This document shows, piece after piece, positions 38,601-51,121 of a stretch of DNA of 64,000 nt. The translations under genes and the position numbers were made by a program. Source of the stretch: Tetragonia tetragonoides (lineage: Eukaryota; Streptophyta; Magnoliopsida; Caryophyllales; Aizoaceae); contig CM076152.1 of assembly GCA_038025085.1 (NCBI GenBank), positions 38,133,501-38,197,500 of the forward strand, read 5' to 3'. Within the stretch, counting starts at the first letter, position 1. Each line of letters begins with the position of its first letter. Below the pieces are notes generated by a model. That model ran no database searches and was not told where the DNA came from. It was given only the letters and a program-made list of their open reading frames with translations.

Positions 38601-41600
38601 GGGGATCCTCTTGGGTGACTATAGACCCTTTGAAGAAGTTTGGGTATACCTGTCAACTGAGTCCTAGGAAGTAGAAAATGAAAGCAATTATCCGTGTTTT
38701 TTTGGCTTCCGGAAGGCTGAGAAACTAAAATTATTATTTTAACACCATATAGGGACACCCATAGGGGACATTGGAGGCCCAGGGTGTTCGTTATCGGGTC
38801 TCTATTAGGCTTGGATGACCGTTCTACTGGTCACCCACTCTAAAGGGCCAAATACTAAAATCATTTATAAATATGAAGTTCGGAGACACGGATGGCCTAC
38901 GGGGGCAGTGGGGGTCTTCTTGGGTGACTACGTACCCCCTAGAAAAGTTTGGGCAAAACTGTCTACGGGGTCCTGGAAGCCGAAAATGAAAGCAATACTC
39001 CACGCTTTTGGGCTTCTGGAAGGCCATGAACTCAAATTGTTATTTTTGCACCATATCGCATGGGACACCTCTAGGGTACATTAAAGGCCCATGGTATTGG
39101 TTATCGGGTCCCTATTAGGCTTGGATGACAGTTCTAAATGTCACCCTCTCTAAAAGGCCATATACTGAAATCATTGATGAATACGGAGTTCGGAGACAAG
39201 GCAGGCCTACCGGGGGCGTTGGGGCTCCTCTTGAGTGACTATGGACCCCCTAAAGAAGTTTGGATAAAACTGTCAACCGGGTCTTAAGAAGCCAAAAATG
39301 AAGGCTATGTCCACGTTTTCTTTGCTACCGGAGGGCTGAACTAAAATTCTTATTTTCGCACCATACCGCACATGACCCCTCTAGGTGTTGGTTTTCATAT
39401 CTTTATTAGGCTTGGATAACCGTTCTACTAGTCACCTATTCTAAAGGGCCAAACTCTGAAATCGTTAACGACTAAGAAGATCGGAGACACGAATGGCCTA
39501 CCGGGGGCGGTGGGGGTCCTCTTGGGTGATTATAGACCCCCTCGAGATGTTTGGACAAAACAGTCAACCGGGTGGGGGTAAGCAAAAAATGAAGGCTATA
39601 ATCACTTTTTTTTGGCTTCCGGAAGACCAAGAACTGAAATTGTTATTTTCGCACCATATCGCACGAGATACCCCCAAAGGACATTGGAGGCCCATGATGT
39701 TGGTTATACGGTCCCTATTAGGCTTGGATGACCGTCTACTGGTCATCTACTCTAAAGGGTCAAATACTGAAATCATTGATGAATACAAAGGTCAGAGACA
39801 CGAATGGTCTATGGGGGACGGTGGGGATCCTCTTGGGTGACTATGGACCCTTTGGAGAAGTTTGGGCAAACCTGTCAACCGAGTCCTGGGAAGTAGAAAA
39901 TGAAGCCAATGATCCACGTTTTTTTGGCTTCCAAAAGGCTACAAACTAAAATTATTACTTTTACACCATATCGCACGGGACACCCATAGGGGACATAGGA
40001 GGCCCATGGTGTTGGTTATCGGGTCCTTATTAGACTTGATGACCGTTCTACGGGTCACCCACTCTTAATGGCCAAATACTGAAATCATTGATGAATACAA
40101 TGTTCGGAGACACGGATGGCCTTCCGTGGGCGGTGGGGGTCTTCTTGGGTGACTACGTACCCCCTAGAAAAGTTTGGGCAAAACTGTCTTCCGGGTCCTA
40201 GGAAGCCGAAAATGAAGGCAATACTCCACGTCCCTATTAGGCTTGGATGAGCGTTCTACCGGTCATTTACTCTAAAGGGTTAAATACTGAAATCATTGAT
40301 GAATACAAAGTTCGGAGACACGGATGGTCTATGGGGGACGGTGGGGGTCCTCTTGGGTGACTATGGACCCTTTGGAGATCGTTGGGCAAACCCGTCAACC
40401 GAGTCCTGGGAAGCAGAAAATGAAGCCAATAATCCACGTTTTTTTGGCTTCCGAAAGGCTACAAAATAAAATTATTACTTTTACAACATATCGCACGGTG
40501 CATCCATAGGGGACATTGGAGGCCCATGGTGTTGGTTATCGGGTCCCTATTAGGTTTGATGACCGTTCTACTGGTCACCCACTTTTAATGGCCAAATACT
40601 GGAATCATTGATGAATACAAAGTTCGGAGACCGTGGGCTGTGGGGGTCCTCTTAGGTGACTACGGACCCCCTGGAGAAGTATGGGCAAAACTGTTAACCA
40701 GGTCCTAGGAAGCCGAAAATGAAGACTATAATCCACGTGTTTTTGGCATCCGAAAGGCCAAGAACTAAAATTGTTATTTTTGGACCATATCGCACGAGAT
40801 ACCCCCTAAGGACATTAGAGGTCCATGATGTGGTTAACCTGTCCCTATTGGGCTTGGAAGACAGTTCTAGTGGTCCACCACTATAGAGGGCCAATTAGTG
40901 AAATGATTGATGAATGCGAAGTTTGTAGACACAAATGATCTACCGGGGACGGTGGTCGGTGGGGGTCCTCTTGGGTGACTATGGACCCCCTGGAGAAGTT
41001 TGGGCATAAATTGTGAACCGAGTCCTAGTAAGCCGAGAATGAAGACTATAATCCACGTTCTGAAAGACCAAGAACTAAAATTGTTATTTTGGGACCATAT
41101 CGCATGAGATACCCCCTATGAACATTGGAGGCCCATGATGTTGGTTATCCGGTCCCTATTAGGCTTGGATGATCGTTCTACTGGTCACTGGCCACCTGAA
41201 ATCATTTGTTTATACAAAGTTTGGAGAGACTGATGCCTTACCGGGGATGGAGGGGGTCCTCTTGGGTGTCTATGGACCCTCTGGAGGAGAAGTTTGGGCA
41301 AAACTGTCAACCGAGTCATGGGAAGCAGAAGATGAAGGCTATATAATCCATGTTTTTTTGGCTTTCGGAAGGCCAAGAACTAAAATTGTTATTTTTGCAC
41401 TGTATCGCACGAGATACCCACAAAGGTCATTGGAAGCCCATGATGTTGGTTATCGGGTCACTATTAGGCTTAAATGACCGTTCTACTGTCACCCACATTA
41501 AAGGGGCCAAATACTGAAATCATTATTGAATACGAAGTTCGGAGACACGGATGTCCTACCGGGACGGTGGGGGTCTTCTTGGGTGACTACAGACCCTCTG

Positions 41601-44600
41601 AAAACGTTTGGGCAAAACTGTCTACCGGATCCCTAGGAAGCCGAAAATGAAGGCTATAATCCACGTTTTTGGGCTTTTAGAAGGCCACGAACTAAAACTG
41701 TTATTTTTGCACCATATCGCACGTGACACCTTTTGGGCACATTGAAGGCCCATTGTGTTGGTTATCGGGTCCCTTTTAGGCTTGTCATTGATGAATACGA
41801 AGTTCGGAGACAAGGAAAGTCTACCCGGGGCGTTGGGCCTCCTCTTGAGTTGCTATGGAGCCCCTAAAGAGGTTTGGGCAAAACTGTCAACTAGGTGTTA
41901 AGAAGCCGGAAATGAAGGCTGTAATCCACGTTTTTTTGGCTTGCGGAGGGCTACGAACTAAAATTGTTATTTTCGCACCATATCGCACATGACACCTCTA
42001 AGGGACATTAGAGGTCGTCTCGTGGTGTTGGTTTTCATATCTTAAGTAGGCTTGGATGACTGTTCTACTAGTCACCCATTATAAAGGGCTAAACTTTGAA
42101 ATCCTTGACGAATAAGAAGTTTGGAGACACGAACGACCTACCAGGGGCGTTGGGGGTCCTCTTGGGTGACTATAGACCCCCTCGAGAAGTTTGGACAAAA
42201 CTGTCAACCGTGTCCTAGTAAGCCAAAAATGAAGGCTATAATCACGTGTTTTGGGCTTCCGGAAGGCCAAGAATTAAAATTGTTATTTTTGCACCATATC
42301 ACACGAGATACCCCCAAAGGACATTGGAGGCCCATGATGTTGGTTATACGGTCCCTATTAGGCTTGGATGACCGTTTTACTAGTCACCCAGTCTAAAGGG
42401 CCAAATACTGAAATCATTGATGAATACGAAGTTCAGAGACACGGATGGTCTATCAGCGTCGGTGGGGGTCCTCTTGGGTGACTATGGACCCTTAGGAGAA
42501 GTTTGCGCAGAACTGTCAACCGAGTCTTGGGAAGCAGGAAATGAAGGCAATAATCCAGTTTTTTGGTTTTCCGGAAGGGTAAAAACTGAAATTATTATTA
42601 TTCTTATACCATATCGTACGGTACATCTCTAGGGGACATTGGACGCCCATGGTGTTGGTTATCCGATCCCTATTAGGCTTGGATGACCTTTCTACAGGTC
42701 ACCCACTTTAATGGGCCAAATAGTGAAATGATTGATGAATACGAAGTTTGGAGACACGGATGGCCTACCGGGGACGGTGGGGTTCCTCTTGAGTGACTAT
42801 GGACCCCCTAGAGAAGTTTGGGCAAAACTGTCAACTGACTCCTGGGAAGCAGAAAATGGAGGCTATAATCCACCTTTTTTGGGCTTTTGAAAGGCCAAGA
42901 ACTAAAATTGTTATTTTTGCACCATATCGCATGAGATACCCCCAAAGGTCATTGGAGGCCCATGATGTTGGTTATCAGGTTGCAGATGACCGTTCTACTG
43001 TCGCCCACTCTAAAGAGCCAAATACTGAAATAATTGATGAATACGAAGTTCAGAGACACGGATGGCCTACCGGGACGGTGGGGGTCCTTTTGGGTGATTA
43101 CGGATCCGCTGGAAAAGTTTGGGCAAAACTGTCTCTCGGGTCCCTAGGAAGCCGAAAATGAAGGCTATATTCCATGTTTTTGGGCTTCCAGAAGGCCACG
43201 AACTAAAATTGTTATTTTCTCATCATATGGCACGTGACACCTCTTGGGCACATTGAAGGCCTATTGTGTTGGTTATAAGGTCTCTATTAGGTTTGGATGA
43301 CCGTTTTATTGGTCAGCCACTCTAAAAGCCCAAATACTGAAATCATTGATAAATACGAAGTTCGGAGACAAGGAATGCCTACCGGGGGCGGTGCGGCTCC
43401 TCTTGTGTGACTATGGACCCCCTGATTAAGTTTGGGCAAAACTGTCAACCGGGTCTTGAGAAGCTGAAATTGAAGGCAATAATCCACATTTTTTGGGCTT
43501 CCAGAAGGCTACAAACTAAATTTTTTATTTTCGCACCATATCGCACAGGTTACCTCTCTGGATATTAGAGGGCGGCTCATTGTGTTTGTTATCATATCTT
43601 TATTAGGCTTGAATGACCATTCTACTAGTCACCCATTCTAAAGGGCCAAACTCTGAAATCATTGATAAATACGAAGTTATAAGACACGGATGGCCTACCG
43701 GAGGCGGTGGGGGTCCTCTTGGTTGACTATAGACCCCCTGGACAAGTTTGGGAAAAACTGTCAACTGGGTCCGGTAAGCCGAAAATGAAAGCTATAATCT
43801 ACGTTTTTTTGTCTTCTAGAAGGCCATGAACTAAATTTGTATTTTTGCACCATATCGCACGAGCTACCCCCAAAGGACATTGGAGGCCCATGATGTTGGT
43901 TATTTGGTCTCTATTAGGCTTTGATAACCGTTCTATTGGTCACCCACTCTAAAGGGCCAAATCATGAATCATGGATGAATACGAAATTCGGAGACACGGA
44001 TGGCCTACCGGGGCGGTTGGGGTCCTCTTGGATGACTATGGACCCTCCGGAGAAGTTTGGGCAAAACTATCAATCGGATCCGGGGAAGCTGTAAATGAAG
44101 AAAATAATCCACATTTTTTTGTGTTATTGGAAGGCCATGAACTGAAATTGTTATTTTCGCAAGATATCGCATGGGAGACCCCTAGGGGACATTAGAGGTC
44201 GGCCCTAGGGGTTTGTTATCGGGTCGCTATTAGGCTTTACTCGTCACCCAATGTAAAGGACTTAATACTGAAATCATTTATGAATACGAAGTTAGGAGAC
44301 ACGGATGGCCAACCGGGGGCAATGGTGTTATTTTTGCATCATATCGCATGGGACACCCCTAGGGAACATTGGATGCCCATGGTGTTGGTTATCGTGTCCC
44401 TATTAGGTTTGGATGACCGTTTTCCAAGTCACCCACTCTAAAGGGCTATTATACTGAAATCATTGATTAATACGAAGTTCATAAACACGGATGGCCTACC
44501 GGGGGCGGTGGGATGGACCCCCTGGAGAACATTGGGAAAAATGTCAACCGAGTCCTGAGAAGCGGACAAAGAAGGCTATAATCCACCTTTTTTTTGGCTT

Positions 44601-47600
44601 CCGGAAGGCGGCGAACTAAAATTGTCATTTTCGCACTATACCGCATGGGATACCCCTAGAGGACATTGGACGGTCGTGGTGCTGGTAATCGGGTCCCTAT
44701 AAGGTTTGGATGATCGTTCTATTGCTCACTCATTCTAAAGAGCCAAAAACTAAAATCATTGATGTGTATGAAGTTCGGAGACATGGATGGCCTGTTGGGG
44801 TGAAGTTTGGGCAAAACTGTCTAATAGGTCATGGAAAGCCGAAAATGAAGGCTATAATCCACATTTTTGGGCTTCCGGAAGGCCACGAACTGAATTGTTA
44901 TTGCAACATATCGCATGGGACAACCCTAGAGGACATTGGAGTCCATGGTGTTGGTTATCGGGTCCCTAATAGGCTTGGATGCGATCTATTGGTCACCCAC
45001 TCTAATGGGCCAAATACTGAAATCATTGATGAATACGAAGTACCGTGGGCAGTGGGGGTCCTCTTGGGTGACTAGGGCCCCTTAGAGAAGTTTGGGCAAA
45101 AATGTTAGCTGGGTCATGGGAAGCCGAAATTGAAAGCTTTAATCCACAATTATTGGGCTTCCGCAAGGCCACGAACTAAAATTGTTATTTTTGCATGATA
45201 TCGCATGGGACACCTCTAATTAGTGGACATTTAGAGGCCGGCCCATGGTGTTGGTTATCGGGTTTCTATTAGGCTTGGTTGACTGTTCTACTCGTTACCC
45301 ATTCTAGAGGGCTAAATACTGAATTCATTGATGAATACGGAGTTCGAAGACACAGATGACCTATTGGGGGCGGTTGGGGGCCTCTTGGGTGACTATGGAG
45401 CCCCCGGAGAAGTTTGGGCAAAGCTGTCAACCCCGTCATGGGAAGCCGAAAATGAAGGTTATAATCCACGTTTTTTGGGCTTCCGGAAAGCCACGAACTA
45501 AAATTGTTATTTTTGCACCATATCACAAGGCACACCCCTATGGGACATTGGAGGCCCATGGTGTTGGTTATTGGGTCCTATTTAGCTTGGATGACCGTTC
45601 TACTTGTCACAGACTCTAACGGGCCAAATACTGAAATCATTGATTAATACGAATTTCGGAGACACATTTGGCCTACTGGGGGCAGTGCGGGTCCTCTTTG
45701 GTGACTGTGGACCCCCGAGGAAATTTGGGCAAAACTGTCAACCTGGGAAGCCGAAAATGAAGGCTAATCCACGTTTATTGGTATTTCGGAAGGCCCCAAA
45801 CTAAAACTGTTATTTTCGCACTATATCGCATGGGACACCCCTAGGGACATTGAAGGCTCGTGGAGTTGGTTATCTGGTCCCTCTTAGGCTTGGATGACCG
45901 TTCGATTGGTCACCCATTCTAAAGGGCCAATTACTGAAATCATTGATGTATATGAAGTTCGGAGACACGGATGACCTACCGGGGCGGTGGGGGTCCTCTT
46001 GGGTGACTATGGGCCCACTGGAGAAGTTTGGGCAAAACAACCGGGACCTGGGAGGCCGAAAATAAAGGCTAATCTATGTCTTTGGGCTTCTGGAAGGCCA
46101 CGAACTAAAAGTGTTATTTTCGAACCATATCGCACGGGACACCCCTAGGGTGCATTGGAGGCCATGGTGCTGGTTATAGGGTCCCTATTTGACTTGGATG
46201 ACCGATTTATTGGTCACCCACTCTAAAGGGCCAAATTCTGTATTCATTGATGAATACGAAGTTTGAAGACACGGATTGCGTACCGGGGTGGTGGGGTTCC
46301 TCTTGGGTGATTATGGACCCCTTGGAGAAGTTTGGGCGAAACTGTCTACCGGGTCCTCGGAAGCCGAAAATGAAGGCTATGATCCACGTTTTTTTGGCTT
46401 CTGGAAGACCACTAACTAAACTTGTTATGTTCACACCATATCGCACGGTACACCCCTACGGGACATTGGAGACCCATGGTGTTGGTCATAGGGTCCCTAT
46501 TAGGCTATGACAACCGTTTTACAGGTCACCCACTCTAAAGGACCAAACACCAAATTCATAGGTGAATACGAAGTTCGGAGACCCGAATGGCCTATCGGGG
46601 GGCTTCGGGGGTCCTCTTGGGTGACAATAGATTTCTTGGATAAGTTTGAGCAAAAATCTCACCCGGGCCTGGAAACTGAAAATGTAGGCTATAATCCACG
46701 TTTTTGAGGTTTCTGGAGGCCAAGTACTAAATTTCTGATTTTCACACCATATCGCACTTGACACCCATTGGGGGCCCCGGGGTCGGTTATCGAGTTCCTG
46801 TTAGGCATGGACGATCCTTTAGATTGGGTGACCAGAAACACATGTCTAAGTCTAATAGCGACCGACCCCGAGGTCCTCCCATGTTGGTAGGGGTGTCTCG
46901 TGCGACATGGTGCGAAATAACAACTTTCGTTTGGGGTCTTTCAAACGCCTAAAAAAAGTGAATTATAGCCTTTATTTTCGGTTTCCTAGGGGTGGGGTGG
47001 GGTGGGGTGGGATTTTCGTCCAAACTTCTCCGGGGCATGATTGTCACCTAAGAGGGCCTCCCTTGCCACTCTAACTTCATATTAATGAACCTTCATTTGA
47101 GGTCCTTTGGTATTGGGCAATGGATGCGGGCGTGGGAGCTAGGCTATGGCCTATAGGTGACAGGCGCTAGCACCCGCATAGCGGGATAGGCACTGGTCTG
47201 GGAGCTGCATGATGGGCTGTAGGTGTTATGCAGTTCTTATATGTGGCTACCATTTGGTGCTATTTGCTACATTATGAGGTTCAGATGTTTGTAAGTAGTC
47301 TATTATGCATGGTATGGCTCGTAATGATTATGTGCTTATTATGTGAAGGGGCTTTGCTTGGTGCCACTCCATGTGCTCTTCCTTGTGTCTTCAAAGGGTA
47401 GGAAAGCTATAAAATCTGTCCAAGTATTTATTTACATGAAAAGGTGTACCTTAGTAGGATTACCCGTTTTAACTAGGAGTTGGGGAGGAAGCTTTTAGCT
47501 ACACTCAGGGCATCCTGAAGCAGATCTCTTAGCAAGGAGTTAGCTTACTACAATTGGATTTTTATACACCGATGATTCAGACTTCTTTAACTAAAAGAAT

Positions 47601-50584
47601 AAATGTATCAGTTAGTGTGAGAAAGAATACAGAAGAGGAACATGTATCATTTGAAAACCGGAGCATCAAATAGGCCTTACCCTAGAACTGCTGCAGTGCC
47701 TGCCCAAGAAGAAGCCAGGTTGACTGGCGATGGAAATATTGTGTACATTGAATAAGAAATTTGTACTTTTAATCTGTACGAGTTTCAGATACTATCTTTA
47801 GTATGGCTCTGTTTCTAAGGTTCGGAATATACAGTTTGTCACAGCTACACTTGTTTCCATCTGGCCAGGGTTAATTGTAGAATTTTATCTACTTGATTAC
47901 ATAAGTTCTCTCATTATTTTAAGTTATGATTACATTTACTTCTCATATTCAAGTTATCTCTCTTTTGGTTGTTTTACTGCCATCAATGGGGCTGCATTTT
48001 CTTATGTCGCTTATGTTTCATAGGATATAATTGTTCGGTTTGGTAAGCAAGAGGTGATGCCAAGAGAATTTTTCACAGATTTTGTGAAGGTTGCCCAGGA
48101 TGAAGGCAGGCACTTCACACTTCTTGCTGCCCGCCTCGAGGAACTAGGTTCTTCATATGAAGCTTTGCCAGCTCATGATGGTCTATGGGACTCAGCCATT
48201 GCGACCTCGAAGGACCTTTTGGCGCGATTAGCAGTTGAACATTGTGTCCATGAGGTATGACATGTGAATCTTTTGTGCTTGTACCCTGTTTACTTTCCTA
48301 GCTCGGATTTCCAATATTTGCCAACTTCTCATTGCATGCTGTTAGAGTTCTCTTACAGGGGAACATGAGATTTGTTTTATTTGACTAATTTCGAAGAAGG
48401 AAGAAGTCGTTCTTTTATCTTGCGATGCCTTCTGTACAATGAAATAGTATGTGATCATGTTGCTCAATTGGTTAGCATATTGGATGCTGAAAAGTATGCT
48501 TTTTTTTTCCGCACACTGATGTAGAAATTTGCTTGTGTACTAATTACTAATAGAATAGGAAGCTGTACTTACTTTTTGTCTTTTTTGTGGTTATGTTCCC
48601 AATTACACCAAGCCTTGTCCCACATTGGTGTTGTAAGGACTAAATTAGTACACCTTTTCTTGTTCTCCCTAATGTCTCTAACAAGTAGTATCGGAGCCAT
48701 CGTTTAGGCTTGGACCTTGTGATCTTAGCCCTCGTGCACAAGTGTGTGGTAATTTGAGTGTAATTGGATTGCATGGCTTCTATTAAGGGGATCTTTTGAC
48801 CACCAACTCACACATGACTACATGAGTGGAGATTTGTATGAATTTAACTCATATTATGGTTGACGAAAAATAATCCCACATAACCCTTTTAGGCTATTAG
48901 GTTTCCACCTGTAGCTAATTGGTTTTGCCATGGAACTGTGTTCTGGGCTTATTATGCTATTTGTTATGTTCACTCCAATGTTTGTAACTGATAAGACGAG
49001 GAAAGGATGCACAGGACTGTAAATTCTACTACAGAAAAAGGATTCTGTGAAATTCTGACTTGTTGACCTAGAAAGACTTGGATGGGGATGGGTGGACATG
49101 GTTTTATGGAGCTCTGAGGATAGACCTTTAAATTGTGTTTGCTTCTTCAGAATATTCCCTGAGTGCTTCGCTTTTCTAAGCCTTGCTTCCTTGTCCTTAA
49201 GTTGGGTATAGTTAATCAGGAAATCAGATATCTAGGTTGGGAATAGGTTGTCTTAATGTTACCATCTATTTAGTTATCTGTACATAGACTCCGTATTAGG
49301 CTTTTAAGAGACACCGTGTATACTGTTGCTAAATTGACCATGGCATTCAACAACTTGAGGTGATTCTCATGCATGGGTTTTCATCTGCCTGTGAAGTGCA
49401 TGAGTTGACTGAATCCATTACTGATATCATGCAGAACACATCATAATCTTATGCTTCATGGGTATTATATGTATGTATCAAGCTTAAGCAGTAACCATTT
49501 TTTTTTATCTTCGCCCATCAATGCCTAAGAGGTTCGGACCACTTATAAACCAGACGGGCCGGGACCCCGGCTTGGCCAGTCCAGGACTCAGACTGGAAGA
49601 GTCTGGTCCGGTCCGGCCAAAAATTTTGCTGGACCGGTATGTGAACAGCCCTCGCTTGAACGAGCTTTAAATGAATATAAACGAGCTTGTTCGAGCTCGT
49701 TTAACATGGCCTTGTTCGAGCTTGGCTCGTTTAACAAACGAGCTTTAGAATGGTGTTCATGTTCGTTCATTTAGTTAACAAACGAGCTTTGACTGAGCAT
49801 TGACCAAGCTTATTCGCGAACGCTTTGCGAACATTCGGTTCATTTACAGCCCTAGCACTGACCAAATTCTTTGCTAGTCTAGTTTTTCTTCCTTGCTTTC
49901 TCTGCTTAAATGCTTAGACCAAAAGGAAATAAATTTGGCCCATAAAAAGGCATAGTTTGCTGGTTTAATTGCTTAGCTATTCCTCAAACCATTCATGACG
50001 TCCAAGAGATTATGCCCATTCTACTAGAACATGCTGATCAAATTTATCAATATTATCATAATTATCCCAGCCTGTCAAAGTTGTGTTGGGTGAGTTTCTA
50101 CTGTCAAGCTGCTGTATAACATAGTAACATGGTAACAGTTACAGAGTGTTTTATGCTATTCAGTGTATTGACTGCATATCATTTGTTATTCACTGATGGA
50201 AGTGGAATCTTACTACAGGCTAGAGGACTTGATGTAGTGCCCACGACCATTTCCCGTTTTCGCAATGGAGGTGATCATAAGACAGCAGATTTGCTCGAGA
50301 CCGTAGTCTATCCTGAGGAAATAACTCACTGTGCTGCTGGAGTAAGGTGGTTCAGATATCTTTGCTTGAGATCTAGAAATCCTGCTCCAGCTCAAGAGTG
50401 TGGAGTGGAGGAAGGTGAGGATGACGAGGAAGTCATTCAGAAGTTCCACACAACAGTTCGAAAGTATTTCAGGGGGCCCTTGAAGCCTCCTTTCAATGTA
50501 GAGGCAAGAAAAGCTGCTGGATTTGGCCCTAAATGGTATGAACCTCTTGCCATCAAGGAGTCAGAGGCAACTACACAATGTTGA
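35683..50584 (+). CDS. DUF455 ferritin-like protein with an 11.9-kb intron
   Basis: Four exons (35683-35862, 35985-36104, 48024-48254 and 50219-50584) join in frame to 298 residues. The product fits the DUF455 family, whose fold is ferritin-like and related to diiron enzymes; substrate and role are unknown. Candidate metal ligands are in place: E92 in HTESWAIDL, E127 and H130 in DEGRHF, and E177 in HEARGLDV. The usual DEAxHF reads DEGRHF. Also conserved are PAHDGLWDSA and the tail motif RWFRYLC. An acidic insert (EEGEDDEE) lies near residue 240. No transit peptide is evident, so the location is open. Exon joins are read from GT-AG consensus: TGG|GTAACT at 36104 and ATAG|GATATA at 48024. The satellite in intron 2 could affect splicing or expression. 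Confidence 0.9.
36855..46816 (+). repeat. ~308-bp satellite array, about 33 direct units, inside intron 2
   Basis: The phrase AAGTTCGGAGACACGGATGG (with variants) recurs about every 300-315 bp, at roughly 37084, 37397, 37701, 37978, 38255, 38563, 38875, 39186 and so on to 46569. A unit also contains GGGGGTCCTCTTGGGTGACT, GAGAAGTTTGGGCAAAACTG, CCGAAAATGAAGGCTATAAT, CACCATATCGCACGGGACAC and GGTCACCCACTCTAAAGGGC. A few units are shortened by deletion (spacings near 207 and 188 bp). The array is clearly richer in GC than the rest of the intron. The many 60-130-codon frames in it are repeat artefacts, because parts of the unit lack stops in one frame. The family is not recognised. Confidence 0.97.
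46817..47090 (-). repeat. inverted terminal unit of the satellite array
   Basis: From 46817 the sequence is the reverse complement of the unit: TTTAGATTGGGTGACCAG, GGGGTGTCTCGTGCGAC, ATTATAGCCTTTATTTTCGG, CAAACTTCTCCGGGGC and finally TAACTTCATATTAATGAA. The preceding direct unit is cut off at ATGGACGATC. GGGGT is locally repeated at 46986-47010. Confidence 0.9.
48540..48720 (+). repeat. LTR end plus primer-site remnant in intron 3 of the DUF455 gene
   Basis: TTGTCCCACATTGGTGTTG is followed by TCTCTAACA and then AGTAGTATCGGAGCC, a near match to the initiator-Met tRNA primer site TGGTATCAGAGC. This is what remains at an LTR/leader junction. No coding domain follows. Confidence 0.5.
49560..49860. 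repeat. dispersed repeat with GAACGAGCTT / GTTCGAGCTC words
   Basis: Six or more related words in both orientations (CTTGAACGAGC, GTTCGAGCTCG, AACAAACGAGC), bounded by ACAGCCCTCGC and ACAGCCCTAGC. This is a non-coding, palindrome-rich repeat in intron 3 of the DUF455 gene. A GGCCGGGACC...GGTCCGGTCCGG palindromic stretch precedes it. Confidence 0.45.
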
Positions 50585-51121
50585 GATGATAATTTTAATT
50601 TAGTGATTAGCCGCCTCTTACTCTTTTTTTTTTTTTCTTTTTTTGTGAGGGGGAATTGATACCATCATACCAAGTTTAATTGAATATCCTAACTTCTGAT
50701 ATTTTTATTTTATTTTTTGTTTTGTTTTGAGGGGAACTTCTGAAATTTTAGTTAAAGGTAATATAAACTTATCTATTGTCTTGTTTTGGTAATATATGCT
50801 TGAGGTTGCCAACTTTTCTTTTGTTTGTCCAGGTATTTTTTTTATGGTATCATTGAACTAATGATGTTATTCTAATTTCAGCTGGAAAGAGCATATATCA
50901 TTGAATAATATAGCAAAAATGGCCAAATATGAGTGATATCAATACCAAAATATCTTCAAATAGCGAAACTATCCACCCTGAAAAAAGATTTAGCTGTATC
51001 TTCTCTTGGTTTTTAATGAACAATCATGTCATGTCATTTTTCTTTTTCCCTTCTAATGTCATGCAGTATTTCAGAAACTAATCATGCTATATCACAAATT
51101 TCCAATCAGTCATGGACTCAT

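Noticed and set aside
37296..46952. Many 60-130-codon open frames with a shared protein-like pattern (for example MANGVGYRFSVGLEWPFYW)
   Set aside because: They recur with the satellite period and come from stop-free phases of the repeat. They lack a common start and break in most units.
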